Origin: Pleurotus djamor
Taxonomy: Eukaryota > Basidiomycota > Agaricomycetes > Agaricales > Pleurotaceae
Direction: 5' to 3'
Length of the DNA stretch: 22,563 bases
Assembly (NCBI GenBank): GCA_029747585.1
Contig: JAPEVF010000725.1
Coordinates: 1 to 22,563 of the forward strand
Of this stretch, positions 15,612 to 22,563 are shown piece after piece. The translations under genes were made by a program, and so were the position numbers. The notes under the pieces were generated by a model, which did not search any database, was not told the DNA's origin, and saw nothing but the letters and a program-made list of their open reading frames with translations. The stretch's first letter is position 1. Every line of letters starts with the position of its first letter.

Positions 15612-16013
15612 ATGCCACTCGTCATTGACATCGCAGAAGACCCAGTAGCAACGCCCACTTCGCAACCTCCAGTATACCACATCTACAACCCAATCTACCA
15701 CATTCACCACTACGGCGATGCATATAACGGGGAAATCCACGGGAATGTTGGCGGGCAGAACAACTCCAATATCGTCACAGACGGTCTGGCGCAAAGAGGG
15801 CGGAGGGATAAACGCTTATGGAGAGAGACCAAAAGATCCTTTGTACGACTCTGGGGAGTCGTTAGGGTCCTGGTACGCGGACAAGGTGAGCATCCATCTC
15901 ATCAAACGCCGTATGAAGCATTGAGGATAAGCCCTGCCGCGTTTCACAACAGCAAAAGAGTCATGACATCGAACGAAACAGGGCGGAGCTCTCTAGCTCT
16001 TTCTAGACCCTAG
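15612..16013 (+). CDS. Possible small hypothetical protein
   Basis: A single open frame of 133 codons with no recognised domain. It starts MPLVIDIAEDPVATPTSQPP, continues into a Tyr/His/Asn-rich stretch (residues about 22-55, with YHIYNPIYHIHHYGD and GGQNNSN) and then a basic region (RRDKRLWRETKRSF). Asn/Gly/His-rich short proteins of unknown role are common in Agaricomycetes, which makes it plausible. A TATA-like box stands upstream. A GTGAGC donor-like site near 15886 could begin an intron, so the C-terminal third is uncertain. It may equally be a chance frame; no homology is visible to me. Confidence 0.35.
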   Translation: MPLVIDIAEDPVATPTSQPPVYHIYNPIYHIHHYGDAYNGEIHGNVGGQNNSNIVTDGLAQRGRRDKRLWRETKRSFVRLWGVVRVLVRGQGEHPSHQTPYEALRISPAAFHNSKRVMTSNETGRSSLALSRP

Positions 16014-17161
16014 AAGACCAAATGGCGCTATGGATTCAATCCATCGTCCAATCAGCTCGATTTTAAATCAGGACAGTGGTTGGGAACGGACAGCACCGTC
16101 AGCGACGGTGGTCTGGCCAGGATGATCTTATACTACTGGACGGTTACTACACAATCCTTGCTTGCCGCCTTTAGAATGATGAATATTCCATCCTTGCTCT
16201 TCTATTGGTCGTTTGACGCTAGCCAGTGTCCAGACTCGAGCACCAATCTTATTTTACGGTCAAACTCCAGTAATGAGACCAGATGGCCTTGGCGCCCTCG
16301 CCAGTGATTGGTTGGAAATTTTTCTACGAGGTGGATAGGTACTTATTAGTATCGATCTGGATCTATCTCAATGAACAACTAGACGTACCAGAAGCGGGAA
16401 TATGCTATCCATCTCAGCCCCACGGGGCACCCTTCCATGTGTCTGTGGGCAGTGTTTGCAATGCATTGAACGCATGCCTATTGGGCCCAGGACGATGGAC
16501 CCGAGGGTGTCTTCACATTTCTTCACTCGCCGCCATGGTTTTGACATTATGACGGCACCAGTGATTCCAAAAAACATTGTCATAGAGTATTACCATAGGA
16601 TGGTGACATATGCTTAACTCTAGGCACGAATACCGCAGAACTGCCTCTCCGGTGGGCATCCTCGTCCGACACATCACTAGATGGAACGTACGTGTTAGGA
16701 TAGAGAGAACGGTACCTAACGAAATCACCGCCGGCACGCACTCCCACGCTTGAAGCCTGAAAGCCAAACAACGGCGCCGCAGGAAGCGTTCGATGCTAAT
16801 ATGAGGACATCTGGCCCATTGGGAGGGAGAGAGGCAGTGGTAGTTGCTTCGACGAGGCTTCGGCGAGTTACCACCGAACATCATGATCTATCCTCTCGTC
16901 ATGAGGGTAGGCTTCGAGCCTACACCTGAGTGTCATTCAATGGATTGTTCGTATGGTTGTAGTGCCAGCCTATGTCGAGGGGATCCTTGAGAATAAGTAG
17001 CCGGCGATGTAATTGGGATGTCGTGATTGGCGGTAGCCCAGATCCATGATATTCATATCAGATTAGATTTACTTGGGTGCGTATCGGATCTGACAAACTC
17101 GCTACTTTGTACAAAAAAGCTGCACTTGACACGAACAGTATGTTCTCAACGTGATTATTTC
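16014..17161. other. Gene-poor region, no supported coding sequence
   Basis: About 1.15 kb downstream of the small ORF and downstream of the minus-strand oxygenase gene. A 123-codon minus-strand frame (16513-16884) and several plus-strand frames exist, but none shows motifs or clean splice continuity. The stretch could be a decayed gene or plain intergenic DNA. Confidence 0.45.
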
Positions 17162-18114
17162 TCAATCATAGAACGCCAGAGCTCTCAATTCAATAGACTC
17201 TCTGAGTGGAGCACTTGGCGGCGTCGACGGGTCCTTGAAACCCGTATGCGGGGTGAGTATGGCCACACTCCCATCTTGGATTGAGTCGAAGCTAGCATCC
17301 CAAGGTCAGTCACCTCCCACCATCAACCAGGAGATTACTTACCATTTTATCAGAACAAGTTCGTCAGGTTCCATCCCGCGCAAGTACTTCCACTTATGTT
17401 CTGGACTATACTGCACCCCGAACGTCTCACCCTCTCGATCTGGGTACACCAAAGCGACCGGCACTAAATCCTTTTTGACGTCTACGCTACGGAAGTCGCA
17501 TAGGGCGAGGGGCCAATCCAAGGCGATATGTGATATTGGTCGCCAGAGGTTGATTATTTGGAACCGCTTGTTGACGAGTTTCTCGGCTTCGTCTGGAGGG
17601 AGGTGACGATGGACGCGTGCGATGGCGGAAGGGGTGGTCTGGTCGACGTGAGCCTGTGCAACGGGCTGACGTTTCTGTGGGGTGTCTTCCGTCTCACCAG
17701 GTCGATTGCGACGAATGGCTAACCAGTCCCATGAGTTCCCTCCCTGGCCTGGTTATGGATCGGCGGCAACTCACTATGATCGAAAAGGACGACCTTGCTA
17801 GCGCCAGTTAGCTCCTTCAAGAGTGCAATACTTTCAGGGTAGTATTCTTTGATGATCTCTTCGTCATTCTGGAATGACGTATGCTGTGCCGGACGACGGT
17901 AGAATTGAAAGCCTGCCGTGTCTAAGCTGACGGTGTTTTCACGGCCTCGGAGGTTCTCTATGACCACTTCTTCTTCGCGGAATGTGTAGTTCCTCCTGCG
18001 TTCGCCGATGGTTGGGTCCGAGTTGATGTGTTGGTATGCTCTGGAACCATCAGCGGGGGGAACGTAGAATTTGAGGAGACCGGTGGTGGAGGGTGGGCTT
18101 GAGTCGATAGCCAT
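17162..18114 (-). CDS. CmcJ/AsaB/GA4-desaturase-like oxygenase
   Basis: Member of the fungal family that includes GA4 desaturase, the aspergillic-acid enzyme AsaB and CmcJ-like proteins; GA4 desaturase is a 2-oxoglutarate/iron dioxygenase that hydroxylates or desaturates small molecules. Three exons: 18114-17775, 17718-17343, 17291-17162; introns 56 and 51 nt; 281 residues, the usual length. Family landmarks appear in order: LLKFYVPPADGSRAYQ-like start, NTVSLDTAGFQF, VVLFDHTIRR spanning intron 1, AQAHVDQT (candidate metal ligands H137 and D139), FQIINLWRPI, LALCDFRSVD, then LIKCFDS across intron 2 and LTPHTGF (candidate ligand H254) followed by PLRESIELRALAFYD at the end. No other biosynthetic genes are adjacent, so its substrate cannot be inferred. 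It is divergent from the membrane-protein gene at 18696. Confidence 0.88.
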
Positions 18115-18695
18115 TGCGGTTTGCTTCAGAGGTGGGTTCTAGGTGTAATTTACACTGCGAAGCTTTCCCTTGTTTAAGTATGCCTTGTTGGGGCCGTGTC
18201 AAATGATCAATGGCGTGCTCGTGGGCTGACAAAGTTCATCCATAATAGCATTTTCCCGAACCCGAGTGCCATCTAAGCTTTTCGAAGAGCAATATGCTTA
18301 TGCAGGAAATGAGAAGAGATGAGGAATCCAGGTGGAAAGAAGTGGCCCACTGGGAATGCCTAAGTTTTGTCACGATAGGGGAGCGGGACCATGGAAGTCT
18401 CGATCGTTATCGTCACAGACACACTTGCCGGGAATCGGTATCAGCTCCCGGACCTGTATCATAAACTACCAGCTGTGGTAAACGACATCAACATTCTCGG
18501 TAGAAGGGTTTGACATGCATCTTCGACCGTTTGTCTCGAGGCGTTTGGGCGAAGCGATGTCAAGCTTCAAGCCCCTGTTCCAAGGCTCCCAAAAATGTAG
18601 ATGATATTTCCCACGCAGTCTGGCCTCATTTTCTGACCAAGTCCATTGAAGGCGACGATCCATTTCTTGTTCACGAACCATCACGACCTGCTCTC
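18115..18695. promoter_or_regulatory. Divergent intergenic region
   Basis: About 580 bp between the oxygenase and the membrane-protein gene, which point away from each other, so it probably holds both promoters. An open frame from 18510 runs in phase into the downstream gene, but its sequence (Cys and Trp scattered, no motif) looks like untranslated leader. I see no distinct element. Confidence 0.45.
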
Positions 18696-20397
18696 ATGCC
18701 CATCAACTTCCCGTTCACCTTCAGCTTCAATGTACCAGGACTAACAAACCCATTCACGCCACCGCTGCCCCCGCCGTCGCGTCCAGTGCCCACAAACGAC
18801 GAGGACCGCATTAGGAACCGAAATACAGACCCGTTACCCACGCAGCGGGTGAATTCCCAGCGCCGACGTCCTAATCCGAGCCCCCCTGCTCCTCCCTTAT
18901 CTAGAAAGAGAGGCTGGGATCCAGCGTTTGCTTCACCGAGTCAATCTGCGACCACTCTGGCATCGACCAGTGGCTACCTCGACACGCCAGCCAAATATCG
19001 CGCGATGGCGACGAACCCCCAGGCCTCAACGAGCAGGGATGAGCTCCATGAAATCGAGTACGTAGATGAGGCTGATGCTGCAGGTGAGTATCTAATATCT
19101 GNCCCCCCACCAAGCATTTCCGTCGCGAGGTGTTTCATGCGCATGAGGGATACACGTGCAATCCACCACCTTGCGGTTTTCATGAATACACTATATATCT
19201 TGCACAGTTCGTGCTGGGTGATTCCCCCATCCTCTCCCACCATCGAATTCCCTTCAATAGTGCTTTGTCTTCATTCCGTTTGCGCCTTCCAACCCACCCA
19301 CATTCTTTCTCCGACTCATATATCACTGGTTGATTATGGCCTGCTCTAACAATCTTTTCATCCTTCTTCGCGTAGAACTTCCCCCGGCCAAGCGCCGCCG
19401 CGGTCTCGCTGGAACCATCGTCTCCACCGCACTCAGTGCTGCCCTCATCGGTACCGCAGTGGGCCTTACCGTCTACCGATTGTAAGTTCTTGATCTATTC
19501 CCATCCTCGATTCACCCTTTCTCACACAATCATCCAGATGGAGAGATCGAGGCAAAGAGCCCGCCGAACTTCCCCCACCTCCATATCAACAGGGTGGCTG
19601 GACCCCCGTTGAACAGCTGCCCCAAGAACCCCAGCGATCGCAATCCGAGGAACCAACCGCCATCCAGCAAGCCCCTCCCACCACTCCTCGCCGCAAGACT
19701 CGGCATGTTGCCGGATCCGCGCACAAGCGCCACACATACTCGCATCGTTCACGCCCCCGACCGNCGTGTTCAACACGCGTTCGCCCCCATCGCATCCTCC
19801 TCCCGGACACACGGTCTCACTGCTCCTCCACCTCCAGAGTTCGACTTCAGCCATGCTGAAGCCTCGGAGGACCCCGTCGACGAGCAAATGGATTGGATCG
19901 GCGATAAAGTCGCCAGACTGATCGAAGAGGGGAAACGAGCCCTTGGCAAGGAAGTTGTCGTAATGAGCGATGCCAAAGAAGATGAGGAAGACGATGGCAG
20001 CGGTGCTTGGGAAGAGGAAGATCAATGTCCCCCTTCCCCCACCCGTCATTCGCTTTCTCGCAGAAACTCGCAACGACAAATGAAGCCACCGGCCGCTCTC
20101 CAATTCACCCGCTCACCACCACCCTCCTACTCACCTCCGACCATCGCCGCTGTGTCCTCAGCACCCTACTACGCCACCCAATTCGAACCATCCTCCTTCA
20201 AATCCACGCACTCTCTTCCTCAGACTCCCCCTGCTCGTCACTCCCATGTCCGTGGCGTGTCCGTTGACGCCGAATTGGGATTCAACTCTCGTGGACTCAG
20301 AGAGGACGAAGCTTCTTGGGAGAGTCCGGAGCTGCGCGAATCGATGTCACGAGCTCGTGCTCGATTCGCCGCCCGTTCTTTCAATGGGGGGACCTAA
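18696..20397 (+). CDS. Single-pass membrane protein, Pro/Ser-rich, unknown
   Basis: I do not recognise this protein. Three exons: 18696-19083, 19376-19481, 19538-20397; introns 292 and 56 nt; 450 residues if the N at 19764 is skipped. The N-terminal ~130 residues are rich in Pro, Ser, Thr and Arg and likely disordered. A KRRR block then leads into one transmembrane helix (residues about 140-163, GLAGTIVSTALSAALIG then TAVGLTVYRLW), which appears only after splicing. A long Pro/Ser/acidic tail follows, with PPPPYQQGGW, a predicted helix MDWIGDKVARLIEEGKRALG, and a Glu/Asp run. The first intron is far longer than any other in the window and contains an N, so a missed internal exon is possible. 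The start was chosen at the first ATG giving compositionally uniform sequence. Confidence 0.72.
19102..19102. other. Ambiguous base in long intron
   Basis: A single N precedes a run of six C in the 292-nt intron of the membrane-protein gene. Its position next to a homopolymer matches the N at 5341. It has no coding effect under the present model. Confidence 0.6.
19764..19764. other. Ambiguous base causing apparent frameshift
   Basis: The N lies within exon 3 of the membrane-protein gene. With it counted, the frame before (…HRSRPRP) does not continue into the long frame after (RVQHAFAPIASSS…). With it skipped, the two join cleanly and run to the stop at 20395-20397. Confidence 0.82.
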
Positions 20398-20830
20398 CAG
20401 TTTTGGACCTGGTCGTCCAGCTTTGGCGTCCCTTTCCATGCAGAAACAGGATTCTTTTGACATCCCATTTAGTTGGGCTTGTCTCTTGTCATCCTGGCTC
20501 TGATTGGCATCTACAATATATAGTAGCAACTGCCAGTGTGGCACGATCTTTTTCGCTGGCCATACAACCTTCACTTGAGTCTTTTCATGCGAAAAGGCTT
20601 CCTGTATGGGTATCCTCCTCCCAAGCAGGAATTTAGCGGGCGCACGTAATTATTCTATATATCATACCTGTATAATAGAAGCTGCCTGCTACGACAACGA
20701 ATTTTCAACCAAGAAAACATTGTACTTTTACTCCCCCCCTGTCTGGACTTAGTCAGCGAGAGCGAGCCTTGAAACGCCCGTCGTCACTTCTAGTAGCCGT
20801 CCCTCGTACCTTCATCTTCGTCCAACCAAA
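20398..20830. promoter_or_regulatory. Intergenic, upstream of Zim17 gene
   Basis: About 430 bp between two genes on the plus strand. It should hold the 3' UTR of the membrane-protein gene and the promoter of the Zim17-type gene. A TATATA run near 20656 is AT-rich but about 175 bp from the next ATG. No other coding potential is seen. Confidence 0.45.
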
Positions 20831-21429
20831 ATGTTCAAGCAACTCGCCCAGTCATGTCGCTACAGCACTAGACCTATATGTCGGGTGTCCACTTCATCCC
20901 CAGTCCCTTCCTTCGCGTCAACATGCCTCCGACCTCATGTTTTCTCAAAGCCTTGCCTATTCCCTACGCGTGGTTTTTCGACGAGCCTCTTGCGGTATTC
21001 TGCCTCAAAACCAGCTGGGGGTGCTACAGAAGCTTTGTCTTCGGCACTACCTACCGCCCCACAAGAGAAAATTAAACTGGATCCTCTAGAACCGCGCCTT
21101 TCTCTGACTTTCACTTGCCGTGCGGGAGAGTGCACCGAACGCTCAACACACACGTTCACCAAACGGTCATATGAACGGGGGATTGTGATTGTTCAATGCC
21201 CAGGATGCAAGAATCGGTGCGTTGTATTCTTCAATGTGTATGTTTTTGTCGTTAGCTTGGCTTGCTTATGGCAACTCTCAGCCATTTGATTGCGGATCAC
21301 TTGGGCTGGTTCAAGGAAAGCACGGAAGAGGGGAAATTGCGTACGATTGAAGATTTATTGCGTGCCAGAGGAGAGAAGGTCAGGCGGGGAAGGTTAGATG
21401 CAGGTGGGGTTGTCGAGTATGCAGAGTAA
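20831..21429 (+). CDS. DNL-type zinc-finger protein (Zim17/Tim15/Hep1)
   Basis: Mitochondrial matrix co-chaperone that keeps mtHsp70 soluble and supports protein import and iron-sulfur protein biogenesis. Two exons (20831-21216, 21282-21429) and one 65-nt intron; 177 residues. The first ~80 residues are basic, Ser/Pro rich and lack acidic residues for the first ~65, as in a matrix-targeting sequence. The zinc finger follows: LSLTFTCRAGECTERSTHTF with C96 and C101, then RGIVIVQCPGCKNR with C123 and C126, and HLIADHLGWF, the family signature, directly after the splice. The DNL-type tripeptide is ADH here. The first cysteine pair is spaced C-x4-C instead of the classical C-x2-C. The start codon sits in a good context (accaaaATG). 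It converges with Grx5, 116 bp between stop codons. Confidence 0.93.
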
Positions 21430-21545
21430 TCCTGATACCCGGTACGTGACCCTCTCCCTCATATTTCGTGTGGGTTTCTAATGTGTTGTATTCAAGTATA
21501 GGCTATATCGTGCTGAGAACGTGTATGGGATTTATTATACATGGA

Positions 21546-22151
21546 TTACGATGAGGGGGCGGCAGAAGGCTCCAGAGCTGGGACGATANTTTTCTTTTTC
21601 GAAAAGCTGCTCCAGCTCTCCTGATTGATGCACTATAGAGACTCAGTTAGAATATATCCACGCAATAGCGTTAATCACAACCACTACTCACTTCCCAATA
21701 ATATATCGCAACCACCGATGAATTCACCCTTAACATATATCTGAGGAATCGTCGGCCATTCCCTAAAGACCATAAGGACAATTAAACGTAACAATATACG
21801 GATAGCACTCACGAGAACTCTTTAATACCATTCCGTAGCTCTTCATCCTCCAGTACATTGTACGCTTTGAGTTTGTCAGCGGGGACACCGTGCAGCTGGA
21901 GTATCTGCACGACGGCCTTTGAAAAGCCGCATTGAGGTGCCGAAGGTATGCCTTTCATGAATAGGACGACAGGACTTGAGTCTACTGCTGTTTGGATGGC
22001 TGAACGTGTTTCCTGAGACAAATAGCGCAGATTCTGAAGACGTGTCGCGATCAAGGATCCGCGGAGGGTTGGCCTGAGTACACCGAACTACTTAAAGTCA
22101 GTTAAAGATCCCAAAGTCTGAGTTGTGAGTGCGTACTGAAGCCCGCAACAT
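21546..22151 (-). CDS. GRX5: Mitochondrial monothiol glutaredoxin (Grx5 type)
   Basis: CGFS-type monothiol glutaredoxin that binds and transfers [2Fe-2S] clusters with glutathione in mitochondrial iron-sulfur assembly. Four exons: 22151-22137 (only 15 nt), 22087-21813, 21762-21692, 21632-21546; introns 49, 50 and 59 nt; 148 residues when the N at 21589 is skipped. Signature: [19 protein letters not shown] with K50 and active-site C58-G-F-S61, then [20 protein letters not shown] with the TIPQ cis-proline loop and the GGCD glutathione-binding motif, and [20 protein letters not shown] at the end. The N-terminus [21 protein letters not shown] is a clear arginine-rich presequence assembled across the first intron. 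With the N counted, the final residues go out of frame. Its start is 250 bp from the divergent dehydrogenase gene. Confidence 0.94.
21589..21589. other. Ambiguous base causing apparent frameshift in Grx5
   Basis: The N sits beside a T run (A run on the coding strand) in the last Grx5 exon. Skipping it gives [16 protein letters not shown] and a stop at 21548-21546, a normal length for fungal Grx5. Counting it gives an unrelated tail. Confidence 0.82.
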
Positions 22152-22401
22152 TATGATGTTCCGTAAAGATGGGAGAGAAGTAAGAAGAAGAGAAAGAGAC
22201 CAAGAGCTCGGTTGGTCGAGTTATGAAGGACGCGGATGAGAAATATCGGAGCACTTCCACGTGCATGCGAGAAACTAATCGTGGGACTCGACCCCTGTAG
22301 GACTCCTGTTCTTGTGACTTCGTCCAATCAAGTGTCTCGCCTTTGAAACCGGTACACAGTATACCGGAGATACTTGCGTCTCTCTTTTTACCACCACCAC
22401 C
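22152..22401. promoter_or_regulatory. Compact divergent promoter, Grx5 / dehydrogenase
   Basis: The 250 bp between two divergent start codons must carry both promoters. It includes a CCAAT box (22324-22328) and a CT/CA-rich leader ending accaccaccaccATG for the dehydrogenase. No clear TATA box. Confidence 0.5.
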
Positions 22402-22563
22402 ATGAAGCTCGAAAACCGGACGTTCATTGTGTCAGGCGGGTATGTTTTAAAATGTGATAATCTACCCTGGTTAACGTTGACATGCCCCAATCCGTAGATC
22501 ATCTGGCTTGGGTCTGGCTACGGTACACGATCTACTCAAGACTAACGCCTACGTTTCTATCTT
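22402..22563 (+). CDS. Short-chain dehydrogenase/reductase, 5' part only
   Basis: Start of an NAD(P)-dependent oxidoreductase of the classical SDR family. Two exon pieces are present: 22402-22439 and 22498 to the window end, with a 58-nt intron (GTATGT…CCGTAG). The translated start MKLENRTFIVSGG joins to SSGLGLATVHDLLK, giving the Rossmann glycine motif GGSSGLG and the first beta-alpha unit. The overall look resembles 3-hydroxyacyl-CoA dehydrogenase type 2 (HSD17B10-like), which would be mitochondrial, but only about 34 residues are visible and the catalytic YxxxK lies beyond the window, so the subfamily is uncertain. Confidence 0.82.

Noticed and set aside
15190..15618. Minus-strand open frame of 142 codons overlapping the small plus-strand ORF
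   Set aside because: No domain, no splice support, and it overlaps a TATA-like element and the start of a slightly better candidate on the other strand.
16513..16884. Minus-strand open frame of 123 codons starting MMFGGNSPKP
   Set aside because: Cys/Arg/Trp-scattered composition typical of chance frames, no recognisable motif and no neighbouring exon that joins in frame.
18510..18695. In-frame upstream extension of the membrane protein
   Set aside because: The extension differs in composition from the Pro/Ser-rich protein and lacks any targeting or domain signal; it is more likely 5' leader.

Overview
The window looks like nuclear DNA of a filamentous basidiomycete fungus, most likely an Agaricomycete. 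Genes are dense and on both strands. Coding regions are cut by many very short GT-AG introns (mostly 46-68 nt), and the protein set is fungal: a TEA-domain regulator, a COMPASS-type WD40 protein, a Reb1-like Myb factor and Zim17. All gene models were assembled by hand from reading-frame continuity, splice signals and family knowledge. Each full-length multi-exon model sums to a whole number of codons, but three of them do so only after one ambiguous base (N) is ignored.

Layout. 25-429 (+): small two-helix membrane protein. 474-1370 (-): EngB/GTPBP8-type mitochondrial GTPase, ending 44 bp from its convergent neighbour. 1623-3191 (-): TEA/ATTS-domain transcription factor, sharing a ~1 kb divergent promoter region with the WDR5/Swd3-type seven-blade WD40 protein at 4185-5597 (+). 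5735-9648 (-): an 18-exon GRAM-TBC-EF-hand RabGAP that includes a 5-nt micro-exon and a GC-AG intron. 9948-11610 (-): F-box protein. 11787-13952 (-): Reb1/TTF-1-like Myb protein, with a TTAGGG-type telomeric motif between it and the F-box gene. 13953-17161: a gene-poor stretch of about 3.2 kb with many CCAAT pentamers and one weakly supported small ORF. 17162-18114 (-): CmcJ/AsaB/GA4-desaturase-like oxygenase. 18696-20397 (+): unrecognised single-pass membrane protein. 20831-21429 (+): Zim17/Hep1 DNL zinc-finger protein. 21546-22151 (-): mitochondrial monothiol glutaredoxin Grx5. 22402-22563 (+): start of a short-chain dehydrogenase, cut by the window end.

How the genes relate. This is mostly an ordinary housekeeping neighbourhood rather than an operon or a biosynthetic cluster. 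The right end groups two proteins of mitochondrial Hsp70/iron-sulfur biology (Zim17 and Grx5, convergent). The middle holds chromatin, transcription and trafficking functions. I see no mobile element, tRNA, rRNA or CRISPR array. The most notable signals are gene-structure oddities: the 5-nt micro-exon, the GC-AG intron, three AAG-ending introns, an in-frame stopless intron inside a Myb repeat, and single N bases that break three otherwise intact genes.
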